Of a stretch of 20,764 nt of DNA, positions 1 through 8,185 are shown piece after piece. The DNA comes from Candidatus Nanohalarchaeota archaeon. GTDB lineage: Archaea; EX4484-52; B79-G9. The stretch is taken from contig JAFCBW010000003.1 in NCBI GenBank assembly GCA_017610525.1, positions 1-20,764 of the forward strand, written 5' to 3'. Every line of letters begins with the position of its first letter. Position 1 is the stretch's first letter. The notes below the pieces were generated by a model. That model was not told where the DNA came from. It worked only from the letters and a program-made list of their open reading frames with translations, and did not search any database. Both the position numbers and the translations under genes were made by a program.

Positions 1-516
1 AACAAAAAGAACGTATCAGAAATAGCCAATCTTCTCTCTATAATGCAAAAAAAGGAGCAGACATCCAGAGAAGAAATAGAGAACCTCAACCAGAAAATAA
101 ACAAAAAAATAAATGAAATCGCAAACATGGAACATATATATATTAAAGACAACATTAATGGACTGAGACAACCACCATCTAAAGATTCAACAGACACAAA
201 TACACACACCATAAGACTCAATCAAAACACTCCACCAGAAAATATATTCTCAAATGAAAACATCAATCAGCAAACACTATACCCAAATACCACACCATTT
301 TACAATCGTGACCTGCGCCTCAACAAACTGGTCCGCCTCATCGACAAAACAGAAGAATCCCTGAACAGCAACAACACAGAAGATGCAAAAACAACATATG
401 ACGACTTAGTTTTTGCTTACAATACCATCTGCAAGAAAGTTCCGCAGTCCCAAATTGATGAAATATATCCTCTCATCGAGCAATTGCACAACAAACTAAA
501 AAACGCGCCATCGTAA
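1..516 (+). CDS. Unrecognised protein, C-terminal part (5' end outside window)
   Basis: The reading frame is open from base 1 through an internal ATG at 43 to the stop at 514-516, so the gene probably begins upstream and at least 171 residues are visible. I do not recognise the family. The first part is charged and helical with coiled-coil character (about residues 15-43 of the visible part). A polar, Asn/Thr-rich linker follows. The last 65 residues or so form a helical module with acidic, Leu- and Tyr-containing repeats (DLRLNKLVRLIDK, then EDAKTTYDDL, then EIYPLIEQLHNKL). Similar paired-helix endings recur in membrane or surface proteins of DPANN archaea; that resemblance is from memory and is inference. 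No catalytic motif or membrane segment is visible in this part. A 164-base spacer separates it from rtcB. Confidence 0.6.
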   Translation, partial: NKKNVSEIANLLSIMQKKEQTSREEIENLNQKINKKINEIANMEHIYIKDNINGLRQPPSKDSTDTNTHTIRLNQNTPPENIFSNENINQQTLYPNTTPFYNRDLRLNKLVRLIDKTEESLNSNNTEDAKTTYDDLVFAYNTICKKVPQSQIDEIYPLIEQLHNKLKNAPS

Positions 517-633
517 TCAGAGCAAATTGCGAAACATACCCATCTACAACCTAGTTAACGCCACTAATAACAGGACAAAACCAGCCAGTTAATTCTCCAT
601 GATATTGCACATCTCTTTTGTCCAATGCCAACA

Positions 634-642
634 CATATAATA
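634..642 (+). promoter_or_regulatory. TATA box of rtcB
   Basis: The sequence CATATAATA sits in an otherwise T-poor spacer. An archaeal start site about 25 bases downstream would fall near 660-665, giving a short untranslated leader before the ATGs at 681 and 690. No second candidate is visible between the preceding gene and rtcB. Confidence 0.5.
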
Positions 643-689
643 CTAAAACACGAAATTAAACAAAAAAGATTAATCAAAAGATGAAAACC

Positions 690-2126
690 ATGTCCGAAAT
701 AAAAATAAAAAAAATAAAAGAAAACATCTGGGAAATACCCCAAACAGGAGACATGCAAGTCCCGGCAAAAATATACGCATCAGACAGACTCATGGAAAAA
801 ATCAGACTCGACAAAACAACAGAACAGGTAAGAAACGTAGCATGCCTGAAAGGAATCCAGACCCATTCACTAGCCATGCCCGACGCCCACCAGGGATACG
901 GCTTCTCAATCGGCGGTGTAGCCGCCTTCGACCTTGAAGAAGGCATAATCAGCCCCGGCGGCGTAGGCTACGACATAAACTGCGGCGTCCGCGCAATCAC
1001 AACAAACCTAAAAGAATCAGACATAAAAGGCAAAGAACAGCAACTCCTAAACATCCTCTACTCAAACATCCCATCTGGTCTCGGAAGCAAAGGACACATA
1101 AGAGTAACCAAAGACGAACTGGAAGAGATAATAGAAACCGGCGCAAAATGGGCAATAAAACAAGGCTACGGCACAAAAAAAGACCTCGACCACACAGAAG
1201 AATACGGATCACTAAAATCAGACCACGAAACAATCTCAGAACAGGCCAAAAAAAGAGGCATGCCACAAGTCGGCTCACTCGGCTCAGGCAACCACTTCCT
1301 CGAATTCCAGAAAGTAGAGAAAATCTACGACGAAAACACCGCAAAATCCTTCGGCATAACCAACACAGGACAGGTAACAATCATGATACACTGCGGCTCA
1401 CGCGGCCTCGGCCACCAGGTAGCATCAGACTACATAAGAGCAATGGAAAAAGAATATGGCTACAAGCACCTTCCGGACAGGGAACTGATAAACGCACCCA
1501 TAAACTCCGACCTCGGCCAGAAATACCTGAAAGCCATGAGCGGCGCAGCCAACTACGCATGGGTAAACCGCCAGCTAATCATGCACTGGGTCCGCGAAAG
1601 CTTCGCAAAAATATACTCAACAACCCCCGAAGACCTTGAGATGAACCTCATCTACGACGTAGCCCACAACATCGCAAAAATCGAAAAACATGAAATAGAC
1701 AACAAAACAAAAACAGTCTGCATCCATAGGAAAGGCGCAACACGCTCATTCGGGCCAGAAAGAGAAGAACTCCCCAAAATCTACAAAAAAACAGGCCAGC
1801 CTGTAATCATCCCCGGCTCAATGGGCACATCATCCTACATTCTCGTCGGCACAAAAACAGCAGAACAAATCAGCTTCGGCTCAACCGCCCACGGCGCAGG
1901 AAGAGTAATGTCAAGATTCAAAGCCCTGAAAACCTTCAAAGGCGAACGAGTAAAACAAGACCTTGCAAAAGCAGGTATAGCAGTAAAAAGCGCATCGTGG
2001 AAAGGCCTTGCAGAAGAAGCGCCAGGAGTCTACAAAGACATAGACGAAGTAGTAAAAGTAAGCAACGATTTGGGCATAGGAAACCCCGTAGCAAAAGTAA
2101 AACCATTAGGCGTAATAAAAGGATGA
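690..2126 (+). CDS. rtcB: RNA-splicing ligase RtcB
   Basis: RtcB joins the 2',3'-cyclic phosphate and 5'-OH ends left by tRNA splicing endonuclease, using GTP and Mn2+. The hallmark blocks are all present in order: PDAHQGYGFSIGGVAAF, GGVGYDINCGVR (metal-binding Asp and Cys), GSLGSGNHFLE, IHCGSRGLGHQ, YDVAHN, HRKGATRSFGP, PGSMGTSSYIL and STAHGAGRVMSR, whose His is the expected guanylylation site. There is no intein, although this family often carries one. Length (478 aa) is normal. The start is ambiguous: ATG 681 is in frame nine bases upstream, but from ATG 690 the catalytic Asp and Cys fall at 95 and 98, as I recall them in Pyrococcus RtcB. The preceding GATGA also mimics the ribosome-binding pattern of the downstream genes. 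The intron-containing tRNA-Ser in this window is a plausible substrate. Confidence 0.95.
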   Translation: MSEIKIKKIKENIWEIPQTGDMQVPAKIYASDRLMEKIRLDKTTEQVRNVACLKGIQTHSLAMPDAHQGYGFSIGGVAAFDLEEGIISPGGVGYDINCGVRAITTNLKESDIKGKEQQLLNILYSNIPSGLGSKGHIRVTKDELEEIIETGAKWAIKQGYGTKKDLDHTEEYGSLKSDHETISEQAKKRGMPQVGSLGSGNHFLEFQKVEKIYDENTAKSFGITNTGQVTIMIHCGSRGLGHQVASDYIRAMEKEYGYKHLPDRELINAPINSDLGQKYLKAMSGAANYAWVNRQLIMHWVRESFAKIYSTTPEDLEMNLIYDVAHNIAKIEKHEIDNKTKTVCIHRKGATRSFGPEREELPKIYKKTGQPVIIPGSMGTSSYILVGTKTAEQISFGSTAHGAGRVMSRFKALKTFKGERVKQDLAKAGIAVKSASWKGLAEEAPGVYKDIDEVVKVSNDLGIGNPVAKVKPLGVIKG

Positions 2127-2544
2127 CTTTATCCGAAAATATCCCAAAACAACCCTTACCATTAATCAAACACCCCTTATTCACACACCACCCAACAAAA
2201 ATTCCAAAACCCCCACAAAACCTTTATAAATCTAATGCCCCATAAAGAAAGATGTTACCAATACTTACCACAAACATCACCAACAGATTGGCAAAAACAT
2301 TGCTCAGAGTTCTAATTTTTTAAAAAAAAAGAGAACCAGCAAAACCTCACAGAACCTGTAAGGTTTTAAAAAAACAAATATCAAAATCCATTGTCTTAAA
2401 AGATAACCGGATTCTGCAACAAACCACATAATACAACAACTCACGTACAGCAAAACATGAACCAAAAACCGCAAACATCAAAGACTGTACAAAAAAAGGC
2501 GCCACTAAGCAATCCCGCTCATGCGCCGCACAAGGTGTAAAAAA
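2127..2544 (+). promoter_or_regulatory. Promoter and structured leader of the ribosomal protein operon
   Basis: This 418-base gap has no convincing long gene. A TATA box (CTTTATAAA, 2222-2230) predicts transcription starting near 2250, giving an untranslated leader of nearly 300 bases before uL3, long for an archaeon. Four inverted repeats follow. 2309-2313 pairs with 2332-2336 around a T6/A9 tract. 2341-2347 pairs with 2361-2367, extended by 2349-2352 with 2356-2359 (11 pairs, one mismatch, loop AAC). GTACAG 2445-2450 pairs with CTGTAC 2485-2490. GGCGC 2498-2502 pairs with GCGCC 2523-2527, ending just before the GGTG ribosome-binding site (2534-2537). A 23-codon frame (2252-2323) starts almost exactly at the predicted transcript end. 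An operon-control role is inference. Confidence 0.5.
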
Positions 2545-3507
2545 ATGGCAACAATACGTCATCCAAGACGAGGCTCAATGGCCTACGCTCCGCGAAAACG
2601 CGCAAAACGAATATACCCTAGGGTAAACTCAATACCAGTCAAAACAGGCGAACCAAAACCCATCGGCTTCGCAGGCTACAAAGTAGGTATGACACAAACC
2701 ACAATGATTGATGACCGCAAAGAAAGCCCCACACACAATCAGGAAATTGTAATACCCGTAACTATTCTCGAAACACCGCCACTCAAAGTAGCAGGCATAA
2801 GAGCATACACAGACACACCTTACGGTGAAAAAGTTCTGAAAGAAATCTGGCAGGACAAACCAGACAAAGAACTCGAGCGAAAAATAAATCTCCCAAAAAA
2901 GAACCACCAGCAAGACGCACTCGACAAACTCGAAAACGTATCAAAATACACACTCATAGTACACACAACACCAAAAATCGCAGGGCTAAGCAAAAAAAAG
3001 CCAGAACTGTTTGAAATAGGCATAAGCGGAAAAACCGAAGACACACTCAAATACGCAAAAGAAATACTCACAAAAGACATAACCGTAAAAGACGTATTCA
3101 AAGACGGCGAACTCGCAGACACAATCGCAATAACCAAAGGTTATGGCTTCCAGGGCTCAGTAAAACGATTCGGCGTAAAGCTCCTTGCCAAGAAATCCCA
3201 GAAAGTCATAAGAAAAGCAGGCAATCTCGGTCCATGGCACCCCCACAAAACAAGAAGAACCGTACCACAGATGGGACAGATGGGCTTCCACAAAAGAACC
3301 CAGTTCAACCAGCGCATCCTGAAAATAAGCGACGGCGCAAAAGACATAAACAAAGACGGCTGGAAAAACTACGGGATCATAAAAACAAACTACATACTAA
3401 TAAAAGGCTCAGTACAGGGCCCGGCAAAACGCCTGATTCGCCTAAGACCGGCATACAGGCCAAAAAACAACCCCGGCGAACCGGAAATCACAAACATAAC
3501 ACTATAG
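2545..3507 (+). CDS. rpl3: Ribosomal protein uL3
   Basis: Large-subunit protein that binds 23S rRNA and reaches the peptidyl transferase centre. The N-terminus (ATIRHPRRGSMAYAPRKRA) matches the archaeal/eukaryotic uL3 form. The family signature region PVTILETPPLKVAGIRAY lies near residues 70-90. The basic loop near the active site is visible as GPWHPHKTRRTVPQMGQMG, and the C-terminus GSVQGPAKRLIRLRPAYRP is typical. Length is 320 aa. An in-frame ATG at 2521 would add eight residues, but the GGTG box at 2534-2537 and the family N-terminus favour 2545. It is the first gene of a co-directional array in which most spacers are shorter than 40 bases. uS10 is not adjacent, as is usual in Archaea. Confidence 0.96.
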   Translation: MATIRHPRRGSMAYAPRKRAKRIYPRVNSIPVKTGEPKPIGFAGYKVGMTQTTMIDDRKESPTHNQEIVIPVTILETPPLKVAGIRAYTDTPYGEKVLKEIWQDKPDKELERKINLPKKNHQQDALDKLENVSKYTLIVHTTPKIAGLSKKKPELFEIGISGKTEDTLKYAKEILTKDITVKDVFKDGELADTIAITKGYGFQGSVKRFGVKLLAKKSQKVIRKAGNLGPWHPHKTRRTVPQMGQMGFHKRTQFNQRILKISDGAKDINKDGWKNYGIIKTNYILIKGSVQGPAKRLIRLRPAYRPKNNPGEPEITNITL

Positions 3508-3517
3508 GTAATACACT

Positions 3518-4324
3518 ATGAAAACACAAATCATCTCACTTGACGGCAAACCCCAGGGAACAATAGAACTCCCTCCGCAATTCAGTGAAGAACACAGGCC
3601 AGACATAATAAAAAGAGCATTTTACTCAATCCAGAACAACAAAAGACAACCATACGGCACAGACCCACTGGCAGGCCTCAAAACATCCGCACAATTCATC
3701 GGCAGAAGAAGAGCATACGGCTCACACCAGAACCGCGCAATGCACCGGACAAAAAGAATAAGAACCGGTTCCGGCTACCTGACCGGCAGAGCAAGAGAAG
3801 TCCCGCAGGCAGTAAAAGGCCGAAGAGCCCACCCCCCAAAAGCAGAAAAGAACTGGACACAAAAAATAAACGACAAAGAACGCCTCCTAGCCATCCGAAC
3901 AGGCATAACCGCAACAGCAGACTCGGAACTCGTCAAAAAAAGAAACCACCAACTCGGCGACATAAAACTCCCTATAATAATCGACGATAAAATCAACACA
4001 TTAAAAAAGACAAAAGACGTAAAAGACATACTCGAAAAACTCGGCCTTAAACCAGAGCTGGAACGCACAGAACAAAAAAAGATCCGCGCAGGCGTCGGCA
4101 AAACACGTACAAGAAAATACAAAAAAAAGGTCGGTCCTCTGATAGTCACATCCGGTGAAACAACACTCAAAAACACAGCAAAAAACATACCCGGTATAAG
4201 CATAGCACCAGTAAACTCACTCAACACAGAACTGCTCGCACCAGGCGCAGAACCCGGCCGCCTGACAATCTGGACAAAATCCGCAATAGAAACATTAAAA
4301 AAAGAAAAACTATACTTACAATAG
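3518..4324 (+). CDS. rpl4: Ribosomal protein uL4
   Basis: Large-subunit protein lining the exit tunnel. The archaeal/eukaryotic form is recognised by LPPQFSEEHRPDIIKRA near the start, then the long tunnel-reaching loop (DPLAGLKTSAQFIGRRRAYG, then GRAREVPQAVKGRRAHPPKA), and then the globular part with RLLAIRTGITATAD and AGVGKTRTRKYKKKVGPLIV. The last third (PGISIAPVNSLNTELLAPGA) closes the Rossmann-like core. Length (268 aa) is normal for Archaea. It follows uL3 by ten bases. In Escherichia coli this protein represses its own operon through the leader; whether anything similar happens here is unknown, although the uL3 leader is structured. Confidence 0.95.
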   Translation: MKTQIISLDGKPQGTIELPPQFSEEHRPDIIKRAFYSIQNNKRQPYGTDPLAGLKTSAQFIGRRRAYGSHQNRAMHRTKRIRTGSGYLTGRAREVPQAVKGRRAHPPKAEKNWTQKINDKERLLAIRTGITATADSELVKKRNHQLGDIKLPIIIDDKINTLKKTKDVKDILEKLGLKPELERTEQKKIRAGVGKTRTRKYKKKVGPLIVTSGETTLKNTAKNIPGISIAPVNSLNTELLAPGAEPGRLTIWTKSAIETLKKEKLYLQ

Positions 4325-4334
4325 ATGATAAAAA

Positions 4335-4775
4335 ATGACAGACAAAAAAGAACAGGACAAAGAACCTAAAACCACAACATCACACGAAACAGAACCAGTT
4401 AAATCCAAAAAGACACCACAAAAGAAAGAGACAGACAACACCCAGGCAAAAAAGACACCGACCAAACTAAAAGAAAAAAAACCAGAACCAAAACAAGACC
4501 AAAAAGAAACACTAAAAGGCAACTGGGACATCCTGAAATTCCCCCATCTCAGCGAAAAATCAATCGCAAACATCGAACTCCAGAACAAAATAGTATTCAT
4601 AGTAAAATCATCATCAAAAAGAACAGAAATAAAAAAAGCAGTCGAAACCATGTTCGGCGTAAAAGTAGAAAAAGTAAACATGCTAACAACCACAAAGGGC
4701 GACAAAAAAGCACTGGTAAGACTAAAGCCAGACTACTCAGCCCTTGACATCGCAACACGACTAGGCATGATGTAA
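4335..4775 (+). CDS. rpl23: Ribosomal protein uL23 with lysine-rich N-terminal extension
   Basis: The conserved uL23 core is residues 66-146 (ILKFPHLSEKSIANIELQNK, VFIVKSSSKRTEIKKAVETM, then FGVKVEKVNMLT). It binds 23S rRNA at the tunnel exit, where SRP and the Sec channel dock. Residues 1-60 are a low-complexity Lys/Glu/Thr/Pro extension. Archaeal uL23 is usually about 80-90 residues, so the extension is an addition, although eukaryotic uL23 also has an unrelated basic N-terminal tail. Start ATG 4335 has an upstream GATGAT-like box. The extension resembles the tails on uS3, uS5 and eL32 in this window in composition rather than in exact sequence. Confidence 0.94.
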   Translation: MTDKKEQDKEPKTTTSHETEPVKSKKTPQKKETDNTQAKKTPTKLKEKKPEPKQDQKETLKGNWDILKFPHLSEKSIANIELQNKIVFIVKSSSKRTEIKKAVETMFGVKVEKVNMLTTTKGDKKALVRLKPDYSALDIATRLGMM

Positions 4776-4809
4776 TAACAGTAATAATAACAACATTAAG
4801 TGATACATT

Positions 4810-5514
4810 ATGGGAAAACGAATAATCGCCCAGAGAAGAGGAAGAGGCTCAACCCTGTACAGGGCAAACAGCCACCGTTCTCTTACTCAGGTAAAATACA
4901 GCAAAAGGCTCGACACAAACACAGAAGCCACGATAATAGACATACTAAATGACCCTGGAAGAAACGCACCGGTAGCAAAAATAAAATTCAAAGACAACAC
5001 AACCTCCCACGCACTAATATCCGAATGCTCAAGAACAAAAGACACAATAACCATCGGCAAAGACGCAAAAATAGAACCAGGCAACATCCTACCAATCGGT
5101 AAAATCCCGGAAGGAACGCCAATATTCAATATAGAGACAAGACCAAACGACGGCGGAAAACTCGTCCGCTCAAGCGGCACCTACGCAACAGTCTCATCAC
5201 ACGACGCAAGCAAAACAGTAATAAAACTTCCCTCAAAACAATTTAAAGCACTCAACCCTGACTGCAGGGCAACAATAGGTATAACCGCAGGCGGAGAACT
5301 AAAATCAAAACCATTCCTCAAAGCGGGCACAAAATGGCACATCATGCACAAAAGAGGCAAACTCTACCCAAGAACATCTGCAAGAGCAATGAATGCAGTC
5401 GACCACAAATTCGGCGGATCAAACCTAGGCGTCGCAAAAACAGTATCACGCAACGCACCACCCGGTCGTAAAGTAGGTACAATCGCCTCAAAACGCACAG
5501 GCAAAAAAAGATAA
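4810..5514 (+). CDS. rpl2: Ribosomal protein uL2
   Basis: Core large-subunit protein needed for subunit joining and peptidyl transferase assembly. The N-terminus GKRIIAQRRGRGSTLYRA is the archaeal form. The OB-fold and SH3-like domains follow, with PEGTPIFNIETRPNDGGKLV, RSSGTYATVSSHD and, near the C-terminus, the highly conserved MNAVDHKFGGSNLGVAKTVS loop. Length is 234 aa, close to the archaeal norm. The start at 4810 is preceded by AAGTGATACATT, the GTGAT ribosome-binding type used throughout this operon. Confidence 0.97.
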   Translation: MGKRIIAQRRGRGSTLYRANSHRSLTQVKYSKRLDTNTEATIIDILNDPGRNAPVAKIKFKDNTTSHALISECSRTKDTITIGKDAKIEPGNILPIGKIPEGTPIFNIETRPNDGGKLVRSSGTYATVSSHDASKTVIKLPSKQFKALNPDCRATIGITAGGELKSKPFLKAGTKWHIMHKRGKLYPRTSARAMNAVDHKFGGSNLGVAKTVSRNAPPGRKVGTIASKRTGKKR

Positions 5515-5531
5515 AAAATTAAGGTGTAAAA

Positions 5532-5951
5532 ATGGTAAAAAGAAAACACAAAACCACAGCACATGAAATCAAGGAATTCAAATTCCATGGACTTACATTT
5601 GAACAGGTCGCCGAACTAAAACTCGACGAATTCATAAAACTCATCCCATCCCGCGAAAGAAGATCAATAAACCGCGGCTTCACAGAAATAGAAAAGAAAC
5701 TCATAAAAAAAGCAGAAAAATCAAAACCAAATGATTTCATAAAAACCCACGCCCGCGACGCAGTAATCCTACCCGGATTTGTAGGTAAAAGATTCGGCAT
5801 CCACAACGGCAAAGAATTCGTCGCCGTAGACATCACAGAAGAGATGATTGGTCATCGTCTTGGCGAATTCGCACAGACAAGAAAATCCGTAAAACACACA
5901 GGACCCGGCATGGGCGCAACAAGATCAAGCAAATTCGTACCACTCAAATAA
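5532..5951 (+). CDS. rps19: Ribosomal protein uS19
   Basis: Small-subunit head protein near the decoding site. Recognised by LIPSRERRSINRGFTEIEKK, TFEQVAELKLDEFIKLIPSR, the central THARDAVILPGFVGKRFGIH, and the C-terminal KHTGPGMGATRSSKFVPLK typical of the archaeal protein. Length is 139 aa. It begins 17 bases after uL2, with AAGGTG ahead of the ATG. No extra tail is present. Confidence 0.96.
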   Translation: MVKRKHKTTAHEIKEFKFHGLTFEQVAELKLDEFIKLIPSRERRSINRGFTEIEKKLIKKAEKSKPNDFIKTHARDAVILPGFVGKRFGIHNGKEFVAVDITEEMIGHRLGEFAQTRKSVKHTGPGMGATRSSKFVPLK

Positions 5952-5969
5952 AAAAGTAAGTGACATAAT

Positions 5970-6410
5970 ATGTATCCTCTAAAAACCGACCCGAAAAAAC
6001 AAGCTAAAGTATGTGCAAGACACCAGCGCATCTCAAAAAAGCACACAACCGAAATTGGTCGCTTCATAAAAGGCATGAAAGTCGAAAACGCAAAAACATA
6101 CCTCAGCGAGGTACTAAAGAAAAAAAAAGCAATCCCATACACAAAATACAACACAAATCTTGGCCACAAAAAGGGCATGGGTCCGGGCAGATACCCCTTA
6201 CTCGCCACACAGAAAATGCTCGAACTCTTAAACAGCGCCCAGAAAAACGCAGAATACATTGGTCTTGACACAAAAACACTCATAATCACAAACGTCTGGG
6301 CAGCAAAAGGCAGTTCATACCAACGCCCCCGCCGCACACGATTCAGCGGTCAGGAAATAAAAAGCACAAACATCTCACTAATAGTAGAAGAAGGTAAACC
6401 ACATGATTGA
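5970..6410 (+). CDS. rpl22: Ribosomal protein uL22
   Basis: Large-subunit protein reaching into the exit tunnel. The archaeal/eukaryotic form is visible as EIGRFIKGMKVENAKTYLSE, the loop NLGHKKGMGPGRYPLLATQK, then AAKGSSYQRPRRTRFSGQEI and an ending that runs into uS3. Length is 146 aa. The start at 5970 follows GTAAGTGACATA. Its last eight bases overlap the uS3 start, which suggests translational coupling. Confidence 0.95.
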   Translation: MYPLKTDPKKQAKVCARHQRISKKHTTEIGRFIKGMKVENAKTYLSEVLKKKKAIPYTKYNTNLGHKKGMGPGRYPLLATQKMLELLNSAQKNAEYIGLDTKTLIITNVWAAKGSSYQRPRRTRFSGQEIKSTNISLIVEEGKPHD

Positions 6411-7302
6411 ACGCAAATTCATAGAAAAAGGCACCCAAAAATCCGAAATGGAAAAATACCTGAACAAAACACTCGAAAGAGCAGACTATAGCCATTCAGA
6501 CATAAAAAGAACACCCCTCAACACAAGAATAGTAATCTACGCTGGCAGGCCAGGTGTAGTCATAGGTCATGCCGGATCAAAAATCAACGAAATGACAAAC
6601 GACCTAAAACACAAATTCAACATAGACAACCCTCAAATAGAAGTCAAATCAGTCACACACCCATACCTTGACGCAAAAGTAGTCGCAAAACAAATCGTAT
6701 CAAGCCTTGAACGCGGCACAAAGCACCGCCAAATAGTCAACATCATGCTCAAAAAAATAATAGAGGCCGGCGCAATCGGCGCAGAAATCACCGTCTCCGG
6801 GAAAATAACCGGTTCACGATCACGCACAGAAAAATTCATGCTCGGCTACCTAAAGAAATGCGGCAACACCGCAGACGTCCACACCCAGACCGAAATAGAA
6901 ACAGCAACATTAAAAGCAGGTACAATCGGCATCAAAGTCAAACTGATGAGCACAATGCCATCTGTCCTCTCAATAGAAAAAAGAATCCTTGAAACAGCAA
7001 AAGAAAAAGAAGACGAAGAAAAAGCCAAAAAAGCTGAACCATCAAAAGAAGACAAAGACAAGCAGGAAACAGAACCAAAACAAAAACCAGAACCCGTAAA
7101 AGAAAAAGAAGAAAAGCCAAAAAAAGAACCTGAACAAAAAGAAGAAGAAGCAAAACCAGAAACAAAAGAAAAACCTGCAAAAAAAGATGATCCAGCCAAA
7201 AAACAAAAAACCGAAAAGAAAGACAAAACCAAAAACGCAACCCCCGAAGAAAAAGAAGAAAAGAAAAAAACAGCACCCAAAACAGAAGAACCAAAAAAAT
7301 AA
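6403..7302 (+). CDS. rps3: Ribosomal protein uS3 with long Lys/Glu-rich C-terminal tail
   Basis: Small-subunit protein at the mRNA entry channel. The KH domain contains GRPGVVIGHAGSKINEM with the GxxG loop at residues 55-58. The C-terminal domain has RGTKHRQIVNIMLKKIIEAG, GAEITVSGKITGSRSRTEKF and GIKVKLMSTMP. The folded part ends near residue 190. Residues 199-299 are a low-complexity Lys/Glu/Pro tail, making up a third of the protein. Archaeal uS3 is usually 200-240 aa, often with a short charged tail, so this is long. It overlaps uL22 by eight bases; the ribosome-binding box is probably GAAGGT inside uL22. Confidence 0.96.
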   Translation: MIERKFIEKGTQKSEMEKYLNKTLERADYSHSDIKRTPLNTRIVIYAGRPGVVIGHAGSKINEMTNDLKHKFNIDNPQIEVKSVTHPYLDAKVVAKQIVSSLERGTKHRQIVNIMLKKIIEAGAIGAEITVSGKITGSRSRTEKFMLGYLKKCGNTADVHTQTEIETATLKAGTIGIKVKLMSTMPSVLSIEKRILETAKEKEDEEKAKKAEPSKEDKDKQETEPKQKPEPVKEKEEKPKKEPEQKEEEAKPETKEKPAKKDDPAKKQKTEKKDKTKNATPEEKEEKKKTAPKTEEPKK

Positions 7303-7321
7303 ATAATATTCACGTGATACC

Positions 7322-7564
7322 ATGGCAATAATCCGTTTCAAGGCAATGAAAAACATGAAACAAAAAGACCTTGATAAAAAAGAAGATGACCTGCGCCTCG
7401 AACTCGCAAAAGAAAAAGGCAAGATACACATCGGAAGCGTCCCGGAAAACACAGGGAGACTAAAACAGATAAAAAAAACCCTTGCAAGAATACTCACACT
7501 AAAAAACCAAAACAAGCCAAAAACAAATAAAACAGTGAAAAAGAAAAAAGGAGTGAAAAATTAA
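7322..7564 (+). CDS. rpl29: Ribosomal protein uL29
   Basis: Small two-helix large-subunit protein at the tunnel exit, beside uL23. The pattern is typical: a first helix with MKQKDLDKKEDDLRLELAKE, a short loop, then GRLKQIKKTLARILTLKN. An extra basic stretch of about 18 residues ends the protein (KPKTNKTVKKKKGVKN). Length is 80 aa against the usual 65-70. The start is preceded by CACGTGATACC. Its stop codon directly abuts the ATG of aIF1 with no spacer. Confidence 0.92.
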   Translation: MAIIRFKAMKNMKQKDLDKKEDDLRLELAKEKGKIHIGSVPENTGRLKQIKKTLARILTLKNQNKPKTNKTVKKKKGVKN

Positions 7565-7867
7565 ATGCAAGACACATGTCCCAAATGCGGACTGCCAACC
7601 GAGCTATGCGTGTGTGAAACCATCTCAAAAGAAGCACAGAAAATTAAAATATACACAATAAAAAAGCGATTCGGAAAACTATCAACAGTCATCCGTGGCT
7701 TAGACGAAAAAACCATAGACCTGAGAAAACTAACAACAACACTCAAATCGCACCTCGCATGCGGCGGAACATCAAAAGACGGAAAAATCGAATTGCAGGG
7801 AAACCACATCTCAAAGGTCAAAGAACTATTGATCAAAGAAGGTTTCAGCGAATCCATGATTGAATAA
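7565..7867 (+). CDS. Translation initiation factor aIF1 (SUI1 family)
   Basis: Initiation factor that promotes correct start-codon selection on the 30S subunit. The short Cys-rich N-terminus CPKCGLPTELCVCETIS (Cys 5, 8, 15, 17) is the form seen in archaeal SUI1 proteins. The SUI1 fold follows with RFGKLSTVIRGLDEKTIDLR, LTTTLKSHLACGGTSKDGKI and ELQGNHISKVKELLIKEGF. Length (100 aa) is normal. The ATG follows the uL29 stop immediately, and GTGAAAAATTAA supplies the upstream box. The position between uL29 and rnp1 is the usual archaeal arrangement. Confidence 0.95.
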   Translation: MQDTCPKCGLPTELCVCETISKEAQKIKIYTIKKRFGKLSTVIRGLDEKTIDLRKLTTTLKSHLACGGTSKDGKIELQGNHISKVKELLIKEGFSESMIE

Positions 7868-7875
7868 AAACCCAC

Positions 7876-8181
7876 ATGATGATAACTGTGCCAACAGATC
7901 CAAAAAACATCACAAGACACGAACTGATTGGTCTAAAAACAACAGTATTGACATCAAAAGACCCAAACATGCAAAATCTGACAGGCACAATAACCAACGA
8001 GACACAAAAGACACTAACCATAAAAACCGAAAAAAAAACAATAACAACCGCAAAAAAAGACAACACATACAAAATAACACTCAAAGACAAAACACAACTA
8101 AAGATCAACGGCAAACTCCTATACGGACGCCCCGAAGACAGGATAAAGAAAAAAACAAAAAACAAATGGAAAATGGTGTAA
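7876..8181 (+). CDS. rnp1: RNase P protein component 1 (Rpp29/Pop4 family)
   Basis: Protein subunit of archaeal RNase P, which removes 5' leaders from precursor tRNAs. The barrel fold is suggested by ITRHELIGLKTTVLTSKDPN, GTITNETQKTLTIKTEKK and YKITLKDKTQLKINGKLLYG, ending in a basic stretch RPEDRIKKKTKNKW. These match the archaeal Rpp29 pattern in order. Length is 101 aa. It lies between aIF1 and uS17, the conserved position of this gene. Two adjacent ATGs (7876 and 7879) are possible starts, and no clear ribosome-binding box precedes them, which is unusual in this operon. Confidence 0.88.
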   Translation: MMITVPTDPKNITRHELIGLKTTVLTSKDPNMQNLTGTITNETQKTLTIKTEKKTITTAKKDNTYKITLKDKTQLKINGKLLYGRPEDRIKKKTKNKWKMV

Positions 8182-8185
8182 AAAC

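Noticed and set aside
690..2126. Intein in RtcB
   Set aside because: All conserved blocks are contiguous and the length is normal.
2235..2315. A 26-codon frame overlapping the leader peptide frame
   Set aside because: Its ATG lies upstream of the transcription start predicted from the TATA box, so it would not be in the messenger.
2341..2367. Hairpin as an intrinsic terminator of rtcB
   Set aside because: It is followed by A residues, not T, on the + strand, and archaeal termination relies on T-tracts. It is better described as part of the uL3 leader.
2521..2544. Upstream ATG extending uL3 by eight residues
   Set aside because: The GGTG ribosome-binding box lies between it and ATG 2545, and family members start at the MATIRHPRRG-like position.
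6846..7515. Minus-strand frames rich in Phe/Ser/Leu opposite uS3 and similar ones opposite other Lys-rich tails
   Set aside because: These are complements of A-rich coding sequence; they have no ribosome-binding sites or domains and fully overlap conserved genes.
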